The notes: generated by a model from the sequence alone, not told the origin. A stretch of DNA of 64,000 bases from Roseiarcus sp963820095 (GCA_963820095.1 CAWFZA010000041.1:1-64000); one strand, 5' to 3'; numbered from the stretch's first letter, positions 17,901 through 28,838 are shown. Made by a program: numbers and translations.

Positions 17901-18170
17901 ATGATGAAGTCGAGGTTCAGCCCGAGGGAAATTGTCCAGAGGCTTCAGATGGTCGACGCGCTGACGGCGGAGGGTACTGCCGGTCAGCGATGCGCTCCGT
18001 TCTGTCGGCATGCGGCAAGTCGAATACGATCGTTGGTGCGCAGAGTACAGCGGACTGAAACGGACGCTCGGCCCCCTCTTGTACCGCAACGCCCAGGCTG
18101 GTGAAGAAAGACGAGCCGTAGGCCAGTTCGGAAGCCGCCTTCGTAACGCCTTCGTGAACCGAGCGACAAT
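17901..18170 (+). pseudogene. IS3-family OrfA-like transposase relic
   Basis: MMKSRFSPREIVQRLQMVDALTAEG opens like an OrfA helix-turn-helix protein. The next helix (MRQVEYDRWCAEYSGLKRTLG) lies in another frame after about 17990, and similarity ends near 18120. There is no orfB, DDE domain or terminal repeat. It is a remnant of an insertion sequence, or a stand-alone HTH derived from one. Confidence 0.6.
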
Positions 18171-18281
18171 CCGCGCACTCTCAGTTGTCGACGGGCGGCG
18201 CGTCATGCGATGGTCGGCGCGTCGCTGCTCACGCCATTGGGCTGCGGCTACCCAGCCAACGACAACAGGGGGCGTCTTCGA

Positions 18282-18612
18282 ATGATTTATGAGCTTCGCG
18301 TCTATCACTGCTCTGCCCAATCAGGACTGCCGGCCTTATTGAAGCGGTTCGAAACTCAGACGCTGCGGCTATGGGAGAAGCACGGCATTCGACAGGCCGG
18401 CTTCTGGACGACGGCGATTGGCGAATCGAATCACGAGCTCACTTACTTCCTGGCCTGGGAATCGCTCGCCGAGCGGGAGAAGAAATGGACCGCCTTCATC
18501 AGCGATCCCGAGTGGATCGCCGTGCGAACATGAAACCGAGAAGGACGGGCCCATCGTCGCCAACGTCGCGAACTCGATTCTGCAGCCGACGTCGTTCTCG
18601 AGCGTGCGTTAG
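18282..18612 (+). CDS. NIPSNAP family protein (frameshifted)
   Basis: MIYELRVYHCSAQSGLPALLKRFETQTLRLWEKHGIRQAGFWT, then NHELTYFLAWESLAEREKKWTAFISDPEW, is a clear NIPSNAP ferredoxin-like fold. The tail (EKDGPIVANVANSILQPT) is in a second frame after about 18525. Total about 110 residues, the normal bacterial length. Bacterial NIPSNAPs have no settled biochemical role. Confidence 0.85.
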
Positions 18613-18645
18613 CGCGGGCTTCCCTCGCCGCGGGGCGCGCAGCCC

Positions 18646-18909
18646 TCAGGCTGTGCGGCCCCGGACGATGCGAACGATCCAGATCAATATGCAGGCGCCG
18701 ATGAATCCGAGAATCAGGTAGCCGATCCATCCGCCGAGCACGATCCCAAAAAGACTGAGAATGGCGCTGGCGATCGCCGCGCCGACGATGCCGAGCACGA
18801 TATTCATCAGCAGGCCCATGTCGCTCTTCATGAATTGCTCGGCCAGCCAGCCAGCAATCCCGCCGATGATAATGGCCGCGATCCAACCAACTTCAGCATC
18901 CGACGTCAT
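18646..18909 (-). CDS. GlsB/YeaQ/YmgE family small membrane protein
   Basis: An 87-residue protein starting MTSDAEVGWIAAIIIGGIAGWLAEQFMKSDMG, with three Gly-rich transmembrane helices (LLMNIVLGIVGAAIASAIL, GWIGYLILGFIGACILIWIV). This is the transglycosylase-associated/GlsB family, usually stress-induced inner-membrane proteins of unknown mechanism. I chose the ATG at 18909; five more codons upstream are open. Confidence 0.9.
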   Translation of the reverse strand: MTSDAEVGWIAAIIIGGIAGWLAEQFMKSDMGLLMNIVLGIVGAAIASAILSLFGIVLGGWIGYLILGFIGACILIWIVRIVRGRTA

Positions 18910-19106
18910 GGCGCGTCTCCTCAATGCGAAATGCTGGTCTCCACCCGTCTTGCGCGGTTAGCGAGAGTCAGTTCCGTCTCCAAGGTGGATCAGATGGACG
19001 CGAGCCGTCAACCCAACTCGCCCGAGGCGTTGTCTGAAGTGCGCTCCATTCAGAGAGAGCGAGGAACGAATTCTACCGTCAGCGAAGGCGCTTCAGATTT
19101 TCTTGT

Positions 19107-19529
19107 CTACCCCACGATCTCGTTGCCGGAGAAGAACTGTGCGATCTCTTGCGCCGCCGTCTCCGGCGCGTCGGAGCCGTGAACCGAGTTCTCGCCCATC
19201 GACAGCGCGAAGTCCTTGCGGATCGTGCCCGGCGCGGCCTTCTCGGGATTGGTCGCGCCCATCACGTCGCGATAGCGTCGGATCGCGTCCTCGCCTTCGA
19301 GCACCTGCACGACGACCGGCGCCGCGGTCATCATCTCGACCAATTCGCCGAAGAACGGGCGCTCGCGATGCACGCCATAGAACGTCTCCGCCTGCGGGCG
19401 CGTCATGTGCACGCGCTTCTGCGCCACGATGCGAAGCCCCGCCGCCTCGATCCGCTGATTGACGGCGCCGGTCAGGTTGCGACGCGTGACGTCGGGCTTG
19501 AGGATCGAGAAGGTGCGTTGGACGGCCAT
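19107..19529 (-). CDS. ndk: Nucleoside diphosphate kinase
   Basis: A 140-residue enzyme that transfers the gamma phosphate of ATP to NDPs through a phosphohistidine. MAVQRTFSILKPDVTRRNLTG opens with the family KPD motif. The active-site segment is ENSVHGSDAPETAAQEIAQFF, with the catalytic His in place. Other conserved positions (RPFFGELVEMMTAAP, GATNPEKAAPGTIR) are intact. It stands alone here. Confidence 0.97.
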   Translation of the reverse strand: MAVQRTFSILKPDVTRRNLTGAVNQRIEAAGLRIVAQKRVHMTRPQAETFYGVHRERPFFGELVEMMTAAPVVVQVLEGEDAIRRYRDVMGATNPEKAAPGTIRKDFALSMGENSVHGSDAPETAAQEIAQFFSGNEIVG

Positions 19530-19740
19530 GGCGTCTTGGTCTCTGCGTCGGGTTGTTCACGGAAAAGCGCTGCGGCTTATAGCGGCGCCCTGACAGGCCG
19601 GCAAGCCGCAGGCGTTGCTCGGGACCCGCGCATGGGTCCCGCTTCAGGCGTTCGGGATCGCGCAGCCGGCGGCGCCCGCTTCCGGATAGCGCGAGGCGGC
19701 GTTAGAACTTGTCTTGATCGGAAGCGGAGGCCAAGCGAAC

Positions 19741-20002
19741 ATGTCAAGACTCGGGATTCTTACCGCTGTCGCACTCATTGGAGCGATGGCTTCTGCTCGC
19801 GCCGACGAGCAAGTGTGGACGGTGCAGAACTGGCCGGGCGACATCGATCTGATTCCGTGCAGCGCATGGAGCAAAAACGCGACGGGACTTGGGTCCTGAC
19901 AGGCGGATCGGTCAAGCTCGGCTCGGAGACCATGAGCAACATCGGGGTCAAGGGCGACGCGGCGGCGCATAAGCTGGACCGGGAATGCGGCGAAGAAAGT
20001 GA
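19741..20002 (+). CDS. Small secreted protein (frameshifted)
   Basis: A signal peptide (MSRLGILTAVALIGAMASARAD) is followed by EQVWTVQNWPGDIDLIPCSAW. The frame changes near 19875, then DGTWVLTGGSVKLGSETMSNIGVKGDAAAHKLDRECG continues. The end is uncertain because another change seems to fall in the last codons (stop near 20002). About 85 residues. The pattern (two Cys, a TWVLTG core) matches small Rhizobiales exported proteins without a known role. The convergent Smr frame runs antisense through it. Confidence 0.6.
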
Positions 20003-20071
20003 GGCGATAGGACGGACCTCTTTCCGCGGGTTCGCGAGTTCGAGCCGCCGAGCCGCCAACGCCCAGCGCTC

Positions 20072-20651
20072 TCAGGGCCGGGCGGACAGGAACCTGAAGG
20101 CGTCTGAGCCGCACATAGAGCGCGCCGGACCCGCCATGCGCGCGTCCCGCCTCCTCGAACCCGAGCACGACCGAGCGCAGGTCGGGCTCGCGCAGCCATT
20201 GCGGCGTGAGCCGCTTGAGCACGCCGCGCTCGTTGGGCCACTGGACCTCGTCCAGCGGGCCGCCCTTGCCGGTGACGACGATGACCAGCCGCGCGCCGCG
20301 CGCCTGCGAATGGCGCAGGAAGCCGCGCAAGGCTTGATGCGCCTCGGCTTGGGTCAGCCCATGCAGATCGAGCGCCGCGTCGATCGCGGCGCGTCCGCGC
20401 TGAAGCTCGCGCTTGAGCCGCCGTTCGATCGGCGCGAGCGGCGGCGTGGAGGGCTTCGCCGGCCGGGCGGCGGGCGGTTCGGCGGAGCTCGGAGGCGGCG
20501 CGTGCGGCCGTGCGGGCCTGACGGGATTGGCAGGCGCCGGCAGCGTCGCGCCGCGCCGGCGCGCGACGCTGCGCGCGACTTCGGTCCAGAGCGCGATCTC
20601 CTCGTCGCTCAGGCGCCTCAACCGTTCGCGGCGCGGGGGCGTCTCCTTCAA
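20072..20651 (-). CDS. Smr-domain protein (C-terminal end uncertain)
   Basis: A charged N-terminus (RRERLRRLSDEEIALWTEVARSV) and Pro/Ala linker precede an Smr domain: AALDLHGLTQAEAHQALRGFL, then LVIVVTGKGGP and LRSVVLGFEEAGRAHGGSGALYVRLRR. The DLHG and TGKG motifs are intact; Smr domains are nucleases in MutS2-type and stand-alone proteins. In the raw frame translation runs on to 19644 through low-complexity sequence opposite the small secreted gene. Normal family length argues for an end near 20072-20106 after a frame change. It overlaps mltA by 4 bp. Confidence 0.8.
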
Positions 20652-21727
20652 GCGACGCTCCCCTGCGGCAGAAGCACGACGAACTCGGCCGCATGGCGAA
20701 TGGCGCCGGCGCGCGCGCCCGCCTTGTCGCCGCTGCCGAAGAAGAGGTCGGCGCGCGCCGCCCCCACAATCGCCGAGCCGGTGTCCTGGGCGATCATGAG
20801 CCGGCGGAACGGCCGGGGCGTCTCGTCAGCCCAAGGCAATTCGGCGTCGATCCAGAACGGCAGGCCATAGGCCCAGATCGTCCGATCGACCGCGATCGAG
20901 CGCAGCGGGGTCAACGCAACGCCGGCGCCGGCGACCGGACCTAGCTCGGGGTCGAAATCCTCGACAAGCTGGAAGAACACGAACGAGCGATTGCGCCGCA
21001 TGACGTCCAGTCCTTTGGCGGTGTCGCGGCGAAGCCACGCCTTGAGGCTGGCGAGCGACATGGCGCCTTCGGCGATCTCTCCGGCCTCGATCAGGATCTT
21101 CCCGATCGAGGTGTAAGGCAGGCCGTTGCGTCCGTCATAGGCGAGGCGGGCGCGGGAGCGATCGGGAAACTCGACCTGCGCGGAGCCCTGCACCTGAATG
21201 AGGAAGGCCTCGACCGCATCGCGAACCCAGACGATCGGGTCGCGGCGCTCAGCCTCGATCTGAGCGCGATCGGCGTAAGGCGCGAGCGAGCCGTCGCTCA
21301 GGCGCCTCGCGCCGGTGAGGTCCGTTGGAAACCCGACGGGGGGAGGGTCGAGGCCAAACGTTACGAGATCGGTCGGCCGCGCCAGGATCGGCCAGCGGAA
21401 CGCTTCGGTTTCAACCCTCGAAGCGGGGACGCAAGGCTCGTAATATCCGGTCAGGAATCCCCCGCCGCTCTCCGGAACGACGCGGAAGGGCCGGAACCTT
21501 GTCTCGAAAAACCGGCGCGCGTCCGCCTTGGCTGCGACGTCCGCGCAAAGCGCCGCGCGCGCGGTTGCGATCAGTTCGGGCGGCGCCGTCTGCGCCGGCC
21601 GGGGCTGCCCCTGAGCCGCGCCAATCGCCCGCGCCGAGCGCTCGAAAGCGCCAAACGCCGCACGATGGTCGTCATCGGCCCAGCCCGCGAGGCTTTCGAA
21701 ATCCAGAGGCTCGAGGCAGGGCCGCAC
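20648..21727 (-). CDS. mltA: Membrane-bound lytic murein transglycosylase A (MltA)
   Basis: 359 residues with the MltA double-psi barrel plus 3D domain. Landmarks are GGFLTGYYEPCVPAS, LAYDGRNGLPYTSIGKILIEAG, FVFFQLVEDFDPELGPVAGAGVALTPLRSIAVD, and the 3D-type end RRLMIAQDTGSAIVGAARADLFFGSG with catalytic Asp residues. MltA cleaves glycan strands to 1,6-anhydromuropeptides. The start is GTG at 21727 and no lipobox or signal peptide is visible from this start, which is unusual. It is the middle gene of the Tim44-like/mltA/Smr block common in Rhizobiales, 25 bp after the upstream gene. Confidence 0.93.
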   Translation of the reverse strand: MRPCLEPLDFESLAGWADDDHRAAFGAFERSARAIGAAQGQPRPAQTAPPELIATARAALCADVAAKADARRFFETRFRPFRVVPESGGGFLTGYYEPCVPASRVETEAFRWPILARPTDLVTFGLDPPPVGFPTDLTGARRLSDGSLAPYADRAQIEAERRDPIVWVRDAVEAFLIQVQGSAQVEFPDRSRARLAYDGRNGLPYTSIGKILIEAGEIAEGAMSLASLKAWLRRDTAKGLDVMRRNRSFVFFQLVEDFDPELGPVAGAGVALTPLRSIAVDRTIWAYGLPFWIDAELPWADETPRPFRRLMIAQDTGSAIVGAARADLFFGSGDKAGARAGAIRHAAEFVVLLPQGSVA

Positions 21728-21752
21728 CGGCTTGCTACCCTTGCCAAGCCGC

Positions 21753-22445
21753 TCAGCTCTCGGATTCGGTTGCGGTCAGCTGCCAATTGGGATCGCGAGA
21801 GCGAATGTCGCGGGCGAACGTCCACAGATCGACATGATCGACGACTGTGTTGGGCGATCCGTCCACGACGTCGCCTTGCGCGTCACGGGTTACGGAGGCG
21901 AGCTTGGCGGCGAAACGCACGCTGATCCGCGCCGTCTGGCCGACCAGCGCCGCGTTGGCGATCGTCGCGTTGTCGATCGAGACGACCGTGGTCGACGTCG
22001 TGTGTCCGGCGTTGGCGCGGGCGTGGATCGCGCTCTCGAAATTGCCGAAGGCCTCCGGCGCCATCAGGCTTTTGAGGGCGTCGGAATCGCCGGCGGCGAA
22101 CGCGTGGACGACCATGTCATAGGCGGCCCGGGCGCCCGACAGGAAGGCTTCCGGCGAGAAGCTGCGATCCGCCGAGGCGATGGCGTCGAGGCCGCTCCAG
22201 ACCGCCGGATTGGCCTCGGCGACGCCTTTCCAGCGATCGGCGGGCGCCTGCGGAACAGGCGCGGACGGCGGCGCGTCCGGCTGGGCTGCAGGGGGCTTGG
22301 AAGCGCTCGGAACGCGGCGCAGGGGGGCCATGAGGCCGCCGGGCCGTTCCGAATCCTGGCGCATTCCGAGCACCGAGCGCAGCTTCCAGGCGACAAACAG
22401 CGCCACAAGCGCAAATATGACGGTCGGCAGATCGAACTCCGGCAT
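21753..22445 (-). CDS. Tim44-like domain (TimA-type) membrane-anchored protein
   Basis: 230 residues. The N-terminal MPEFDLPTVIFALVALFVAWKLRSVLG is a single membrane anchor, followed by a Pro-rich linker. A Tim44-like domain follows: FSPEAFLSGARAAYDMVVHAFAAGDSDALKSLMAPEAFGNFESAI, ISVRFAAKLASVTRD, and VDLWTFARDIRSRDPNWQL. Alphaproteobacterial TimA relatives are inner-membrane proteins; their role is not settled. The ATG at 22445 aligns with the anchor. It probably leads the mltA/Smr transcript. Confidence 0.88.
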   Translation of the reverse strand: MPEFDLPTVIFALVALFVAWKLRSVLGMRQDSERPGGLMAPLRRVPSASKPPAAQPDAPPSAPVPQAPADRWKGVAEANPAVWSGLDAIASADRSFSPEAFLSGARAAYDMVVHAFAAGDSDALKSLMAPEAFGNFESAIHARANAGHTTSTTVVSIDNATIANAALVGQTARISVRFAAKLASVTRDAQGDVVDGSPNTVVDHVDLWTFARDIRSRDPNWQLTATESES

Positions 22446-22582
22446 CGTCCTTAAGCTCCTCGCTTGCCTAAGCAAAGTCACCCGGCCCGCTCCAACGTCA
22501 TAACTAGGCGCAGGCGAACGTTTTGGCTAGGAGCATGGCTTAGCAGCCTTGCCAGGCCTGAAGCTGGCCCGTGCTGGCGATC

Positions 22583-23617
22583 ATGGCCATTTCTAAATTC
22601 GGAGAGCGCGGAAATGCGGCGCGCAGCGACGTGAGGTCCCCACATGTCATCGGCGTCGCCGGCGCCGGCGCCTGGGGCGTGGCCTTGGCCAATGCCGCGG
22701 CGGCCGCCGGTCGCACAGTGATCCTCTGGGGCCGAGACGAGGCCGGGATGCGCGCCCTCGCCGCGACACGCCGGAACGATCGCCTGCCCGGAGTTGATCT
22801 GGCCCGCCCGGTCGATGCGACGCCGGATCTCGAGGACCTTGCGCGGTGCGACGCCATTCTGGTGGCGGCGCCGGCTCAGTCGAGCCGCGAGATCGCGATG
22901 CGACTGGCGACGGTCGCCGGATCGGCGCCGCTGGTCACCTGCGCCAAGGGAATCGAGCGCGGCACGCATGCGTTCATGACCGAGGTTTTGGCTGAAGCCG
23001 CGCCCGATCGAGCCACGGCCATTCTCTCCGGACCCTCCTTCGCCGCCGACGTTGCGGCTGGCCTGCCGACCGCGATCACGCTCGCATCGGCCGACGAGGA
23101 GCTGGCGCGGGCGCTCTGCGAAGCGCTGCGGGGGCCCACTTTAAGGCTCTATCATTCGACCGACGTGCGCGGCGTCGAGATCGGCGGGGCGGCGAAGAAC
23201 GTGCTGGCGATCGCCTGCGGAATCGCCGCCGGCCGCGGCCTCGGGCCGAGCGCGGGCGCCGCGCTCATTGCCCGCGGTTTTGCCGAGCTTCGCCGCTTCG
23301 GCGAGGCGTTTGGCGCGAGGGCGCCGACGCTGATGGGGCTTTCGGGGCTCGGGGATCTCGTTCTCACCTGCTCCTCGGCGCATTCGCGCAACTTCGCCTT
23401 CGGCCAGGCGCTGGGACGCGGCTTAAGCGCTGCCGAAGCGGGAGGGGACAGCCTTGTCGAGGGCCGATTCACCGCGCTCGCGCTCACCGAATTGGCGCGC
23501 GAACGCGGAATCGACATGCCGATCGCCAATTGCGTCGAGGCGCTGATCGAAGGCTCGCTCGACGTTGAGGGCGCGGTCAGCGCGCTGCTGGCGCGGCCTC
23601 CGAAGGGGGAGGAATGA
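22583..23617 (+). CDS. gpsA: NAD(P)H-dependent glycerol-3-phosphate dehydrogenase
   Basis: About 344 residues. It reduces dihydroxyacetone phosphate to sn-glycerol 3-phosphate for phospholipid synthesis. The Rossmann motif is GVAGAGAWGVALANAAA. CAKGIE and GPSFAADVAAGLPTAITLA follow. The catalytic-lysine segment GGAAKNVLAIACGIAAGRGLG and MGLSGLGDLVLTC also match. I chose the ATG at 22583; a GTG at 22571 would add four residues. The gene is intact and followed by an EVE-domain gene, a common alphaproteobacterial pairing. Confidence 0.96.
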   Translation: MAISKFGERGNAARSDVRSPHVIGVAGAGAWGVALANAAAAAGRTVILWGRDEAGMRALAATRRNDRLPGVDLARPVDATPDLEDLARCDAILVAAPAQSSREIAMRLATVAGSAPLVTCAKGIERGTHAFMTEVLAEAAPDRATAILSGPSFAADVAAGLPTAITLASADEELARALCEALRGPTLRLYHSTDVRGVEIGGAAKNVLAIACGIAAGRGLGPSAGAALIARGFAELRRFGEAFGARAPTLMGLSGLGDLVLTCSSAHSRNFAFGQALGRGLSAAEAGGDSLVEGRFTALALTELARERGIDMPIANCVEALIEGSLDVEGAVSALLARPPKGEE

Positions 23618-23697
23618 GGGCGCGTTTTGCAATTCCAAGGCTCCTCACTTAGCTTTCGCGGCGTTGGGGAAACGCAACCTTCAAGCGTGAGTTGGCG

Positions 23698-24111
23698 ATG
23701 GCGCATTGGCTGTTCAAAAGCGAGCCCTCGGCCTGGTCGTACGAGAAAGTGGCCGGCCTCGGCGCCGCCGGCACGGACTGGAGCGGCGTGCGCAATCATA
23801 CCGCCAAGCTCAACATGCAAGCGATGAAGGTCGGCGAGCAGGCCTTCTTCTACCACTCGAACGAGGGAAAAGAGATCGTCGGGATCGTCGAGGTCAGCAA
23901 GGCTTATCGACCCGATCCGACGGACGCGACGGGCAAGTTCGGCATGGTCGACATCCGCGCCTTGCGTCCGCTGCCGCGCCCGGTGACATTGGAAGAGGCG
24001 AAGGCGGACAAGCGTCTGGCCAAGATGGCGCTCGTCACCCAGTCCCGTCTCTCCGTCCAGCCCGTGACCGACGCCGAGTGGGCCGTCGTTTGCAAGCTTG
24101 GCGGCCTTTAG
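23698..24111 (+). CDS. EVE domain-containing protein
   Basis: A 137-residue protein that is a complete EVE (PUA-like) domain: HWLFKSEPSAWSYEKVAGLG, then WSGVRNHTAKLNMQAMKVGEQAFFYHSNEGKEIVGIVEV. PUA/EVE folds recognise modified bases in RNA or DNA; stand-alone EVE proteins have been proposed to read modified nucleotides. The ATG at 23698 was preferred over a TTG two codons upstream. It lies 80 bp after gpsA. Confidence 0.93.
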   Translation: MAHWLFKSEPSAWSYEKVAGLGAAGTDWSGVRNHTAKLNMQAMKVGEQAFFYHSNEGKEIVGIVEVSKAYRPDPTDATGKFGMVDIRALRPLPRPVTLEEAKADKRLAKMALVTQSRLSVQPVTDAEWAVVCKLGGL

Positions 24112-24179
24112 CGGACTGCCTCAATTGACCGGATGGCGGCGGCGAGGGAACTTCGGACCCGGTGTCTGCGGCGGCAGCG

Positions 24180-24491
24180 TTATGCCGACGGGCGCTGATT
24201 TTCAGGCTCGAAGCTTATCCGAAGGCGCATACCGGTCGCCCTGGCGAAGCGTTGCAGAGTTCGTGTTGAGGGCTGGGACTTTCCGCTTTCAAGGCGGGCA
24301 ATCGCCTCCTGCGACGTTCCCATGGCTTTCGCAACGTCTTCCTGTGTCATGTGCGCGGCGTCGCGGGCCTTGATGAGCGCTGTCGCCAGGGTGAACTCGT
24401 CTTCAAGCGAATCGTACTCGGCCCGGAAAGCCGGGTCCTTCTCCCACTCCTTGAACACCTCCTGCACGGGAATGTTTTTGCGGTGGGTCAT
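24180..24491 (-). CDS. HigA-type HTH antitoxin
   Basis: A 103-residue XRE-family protein: an N-terminal partner-binding segment (KEWEKDPAFRAEYDSLEDEF) precedes an HTH (MTQEDVAKAMGTSQEAIARLESGKSQPSTRTLQRFARATG). The order toxin then antitoxin with a 4-bp overlap is the HigBA arrangement. It should bind and silence the toxin and repress the promoter through the palindrome at 24819-24836. Confidence 0.92.
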   Translation of the reverse strand: MTHRKNIPVQEVFKEWEKDPAFRAEYDSLEDEFTLATALIKARDAAHMTQEDVAKAMGTSQEAIARLESGKSQPSTRTLQRFARATGMRLRISFEPENQRPSA

Positions 24492-24811
24492 TCTACCTCC
24501 TTCGCCCTTCGCAGGGCCGTTTCAATCTCGCGGCGGGGCGTTTTCGGCGTTTTCTTCGTGAAGACGTGGACGACGACGACACGCCGGCCTTTGGCTGTAA
24601 CGTAAGCGGCGCGTGCAATGCCGTCTTTGCCCTTCATCCGCATTTCCCAAAGCGGACCCTCCAGATGTTTGACGTAAGGCTCCCTCACCTTTTCCAGCCC
24701 GACCGCGCCGATAAGCTCCGCAATGCGCCGGAAGCTCGCGCGGATGTCCGCGGGCTGAGCGGTCAACCGGTCCCTTACGTCTTCATCCAAAAATTCAACC
24801 GTCCAGGTCAT
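24488..24811 (-). CDS. HigB/RelE-type toxin (phage Gp49-like family)
   Basis: A 107-residue protein: TWTVEFLDEDVRDRLTAQPADIRASFRRI, then PYVKHLEGPLWEMRMKGKDGIARAAYVTAKGRRVVVVHVFTKKTPKTP. This is the Gp49/HigB-like RelE-superfamily toxin, with conserved basic residues and the HVFxKKTxKTP end. These are ribosome-dependent mRNA interferases. The ATG at 24811 was preferred; a TTG lies one codon upstream. Confidence 0.92.
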   Translation of the reverse strand: MTWTVEFLDEDVRDRLTAQPADIRASFRRIAELIGAVGLEKVREPYVKHLEGPLWEMRMKGKDGIARAAYVTAKGRRVVVVHVFTKKTPKTPRREIETALRRAKEVE

Positions 24812-24818
24812 CAATCAG

Positions 24819-24836
24819 TATATCATTTTTGATATA
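24819..24836. promoter_or_regulatory. Operator palindrome of the higBA-type module
   Basis: Perfect inverted repeat TATATCA, four T, TGATATA, ending 8 bp upstream of the toxin start. Its position over the likely promoter and its symmetry fit autoregulation by the HTH antitoxin. Confidence 0.7.
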
Positions 24837-25012
24837 AACTCGCAAGCCCTCCTCCGCTCGGTTTCCGCCTCAACTCCCCAGGCTCCCCCTTGAGTGGGCT
24901 CGGGAGCCGCCAGGGCCGGCTTGTCGCTTTTTTCCTCGTTAGGGCATAGTTCAGTCTTAGCTTTTCGCGCGAGAGCTTAAACTCCGCGCGACACTTTGCT
25001 TGGGAGGAGCCC

Positions 25013-26959
<1,947 letters not shown>

Positions 26960-27091
26960 GGGCGAGTTCAGTTTGCGCGATTCCGGGTGGGACGCCGGTT
27001 ACGAACGGCGCCGAAGGTGGAGGACGGGTCTGCGGCTGCCTCGCTGACTCAAGCGCTATGTGAGGTTCGACTTATCGAAGCAGGGCCGCCG

Positions 27092-28111
27092 GTGAGCGAA
27101 TCCCTCAAGGAAGACACGCCGGCTGCGAGCACGCTGGGCCGGGCGGTGACGGCGGGCGCCCTTCTCCTCTTCTGGGCCGGAGGTCATTTGCCGCTCCCTG
27201 GCCTCTCGCCCGAGGCGTTGGCGGAAGGGGCGGCGAGGGGCAGAGCGGGATCGCTGATGGTCTTCTCGCTCGGCGTGACGCCGATCCTGACGTCCTGGTT
27301 CATCGTCGGCCTCGTCCGGGTGCTGATCCCAGCGCTCGGCGGCGCTCGGCCGGGCCGCCTGACCCTCGCGGCGCGCGCGCTCGCCCTTGTGCTGGCGGGC
27401 GTTCAGGCTTCGAGCGTCGGCGCCGCCGCTGAAGACATCCCCGGCCTGGTTGATGATCCGGGCCTGGCGTTTCGCGCCGAGGTCATGGCCGCGATGGTCG
27501 GCGCGACGGCGGTGCTGCTGTGGCTGGCGGATCTCGTCGATCGGCGTGGCGTCGGCGACGGTCTTTTGCTGTTGTTCGCAGTCCAGACGCTCGCCGCCTT
27601 CGCGCGGACAGTGACCCTGCTGTTCGCGGGGGCCCATGCCGGGCGGCTCGAACCGTCGGCGCCGTGGATGTGGATCGGCGCGGTCGCCTGCGCCTGCGCG
27701 CTCACGGGCCTGGCTGCCCGCGGCGACGGCTTCTGGCGCGGGCTCGACCCGTGGCCGCCGCTGCTCGCTTTCGGCGCGGGCTCGCTCCTGTCCATCGCCG
27801 GGGTTCTCGTTGGAACCCTCGTTGGCGCGTCCGCCGACGCCTCGATCGACTGGCTCTCCGGGCCTCTTGGCAGCACCACCATCGCCGTCCTGACGGCGGC
27901 GCTGTTCGGCCTGTTCGCGCTGATGCGCTCCGGCGGAGAACCAATCGACGCCAAGGCGATCGCGGCTCAGATGCTTGTCGTCCTCGCGGGCGGGATGCTC
28001 TGGCTTGTCGCGCCTTACGGCGCCTCGGTCAGCGGCTGCATTTTCCTGTTGTTCGCCGCCGCCGTGACGAGCCTCGTGGCGCGCGGCCAGCCACGGCTTG
28101 CCTTCGAATGA
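27092..28111 (+). CDS. Shortened SecY-like membrane protein
   Basis: About 339 residues with eight or more hydrophobic helices. Several SecY landmarks survive: an N-terminal GALLLFWAGGHLPLPGLSPEAL (SecY has R/xLGxxIPvPG), FSLGVTPILTSWFIVGLVRVLIP (SecY LGIMPYIxASI), and LLWLADLVDRRGVGDGLLLLF (SecY MWxGExIxxRGIGNGISLLIF). It is about 100 residues shorter than SecY, and the large C-terminal cytosolic loops that contact SecA and ribosomes look reduced. This cannot be the main translocon gene, which sits in ribosomal operons. The GTG at 27092 is my start; it is not certain. Role unknown. Confidence 0.65.
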   Translation: MSESLKEDTPAASTLGRAVTAGALLLFWAGGHLPLPGLSPEALAEGAARGRAGSLMVFSLGVTPILTSWFIVGLVRVLIPALGGARPGRLTLAARALALVLAGVQASSVGAAAEDIPGLVDDPGLAFRAEVMAAMVGATAVLLWLADLVDRRGVGDGLLLLFAVQTLAAFARTVTLLFAGAHAGRLEPSAPWMWIGAVACACALTGLAARGDGFWRGLDPWPPLLAFGAGSLLSIAGVLVGTLVGASADASIDWLSGPLGSTTIAVLTAALFGLFALMRSGGEPIDAKAIAAQMLVVLAGGMLWLVAPYGASVSGCIFLLFAAAVTSLVARGQPRLAFE

Positions 28112-28169
28112 ACAAGCCTCGGCGCCCGGCCGCCCACGACAACTGCGGGCCGAACTGAATCGTCCTTCT

Positions 28170-28838
28170 CTAAGGCGCGATCGAGAGTTCCTGCGCGGTC
28201 TCGATCTTCGTCGCCAGAATAACCGCCTGGGTGCGACTCTCGACGCCGAGCTTCTGGAAGATCGCGGACACATGCGCCTTGACGGTCGCCTCCGAGACGC
28301 CGAGCTCATAGGCGATCTGCTTGTTGAGCAGGCCTTGCGACAGCATCATCAGCACCCGAATCTGCTGCGGGGTCAGCGAAGCGAGGCGGCGCGCCATCGC
28401 GCTCGATGCGCCATTGGGAGCGGCGCTCGGGTCGAAATCGGGCGGGGTCCATCGGCCGCCGTCCAGGACCTGGGCGATGGCTGTACGCATCGTGTCGAGT
28501 GAATTGGTTTTTGGAATAAAGCCGGCGGCGCCAAATTCCAGGCAATGGCGGATCACCGCGCGCTCTTCGTTGCCCGAAACAACGACAACGGGAATGGACG
28601 GACGCTCCGAGCGCAGGAACAGGAGCCCGGAAAATCCACGTACGCCCGGCATGGTCAGGTCGAGCAGGACGAGGTCGGTGTCCGGCGAAGCGTCGAGCGC
28701 CGCGACCATGCTGTCGAAATCGTGTGCGACGTCGATTTCAGCTTCGGGCGCAGCCGCCAGCACAGCCTCACGCAAACCGCCGACCATCAGCGGATGGTCA
28801 TCGGCGATCAGCACGCGAACGGCGCTCTCTTCGCCCAT
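28170..28838 (-). CDS. NarL/LuxR-family response regulator
   Basis: A 222-residue protein. The receiver domain has RVLIADDHPLM (acidic pair), LVLLDLTMPG (phospho-acceptor Asp), VVVVSGNEE and FIPKTNS (Lys). The LuxR HTH (LTPQQIRVLMMLSQGLLNKQIAYELGVSEATVKAHVSAIFQKLGV) occupies residues 150-205. I chose the ATG at 28838, which has GGGAAGAG upstream and starts just before the receiver. No histidine kinase is adjacent. It converges on the SecY-like gene; regulators of this type control acs in several alphaproteobacteria, so a link to acs is possible but unproven. Confidence 0.93.
   Translation of the reverse strand: MGEESAVRVLIADDHPLMVGGLREAVLAAAPEAEIDVAHDFDSMVAALDASPDTDLVLLDLTMPGVRGFSGLLFLRSERPSIPVVVVSGNEERAVIRHCLEFGAAGFIPKTNSLDTMRTAIAQVLDGGRWTPPDFDPSAAPNGASSAMARRLASLTPQQIRVLMMLSQGLLNKQIAYELGVSEATVKAHVSAIFQKLGVESRTQAVILATKIETAQELSIAP

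Noticed and set aside
17658..18320. 220-codon minus-strand frame
   Set aside because: Antisense to the IS3-type relic; translation has no recognisable pattern.
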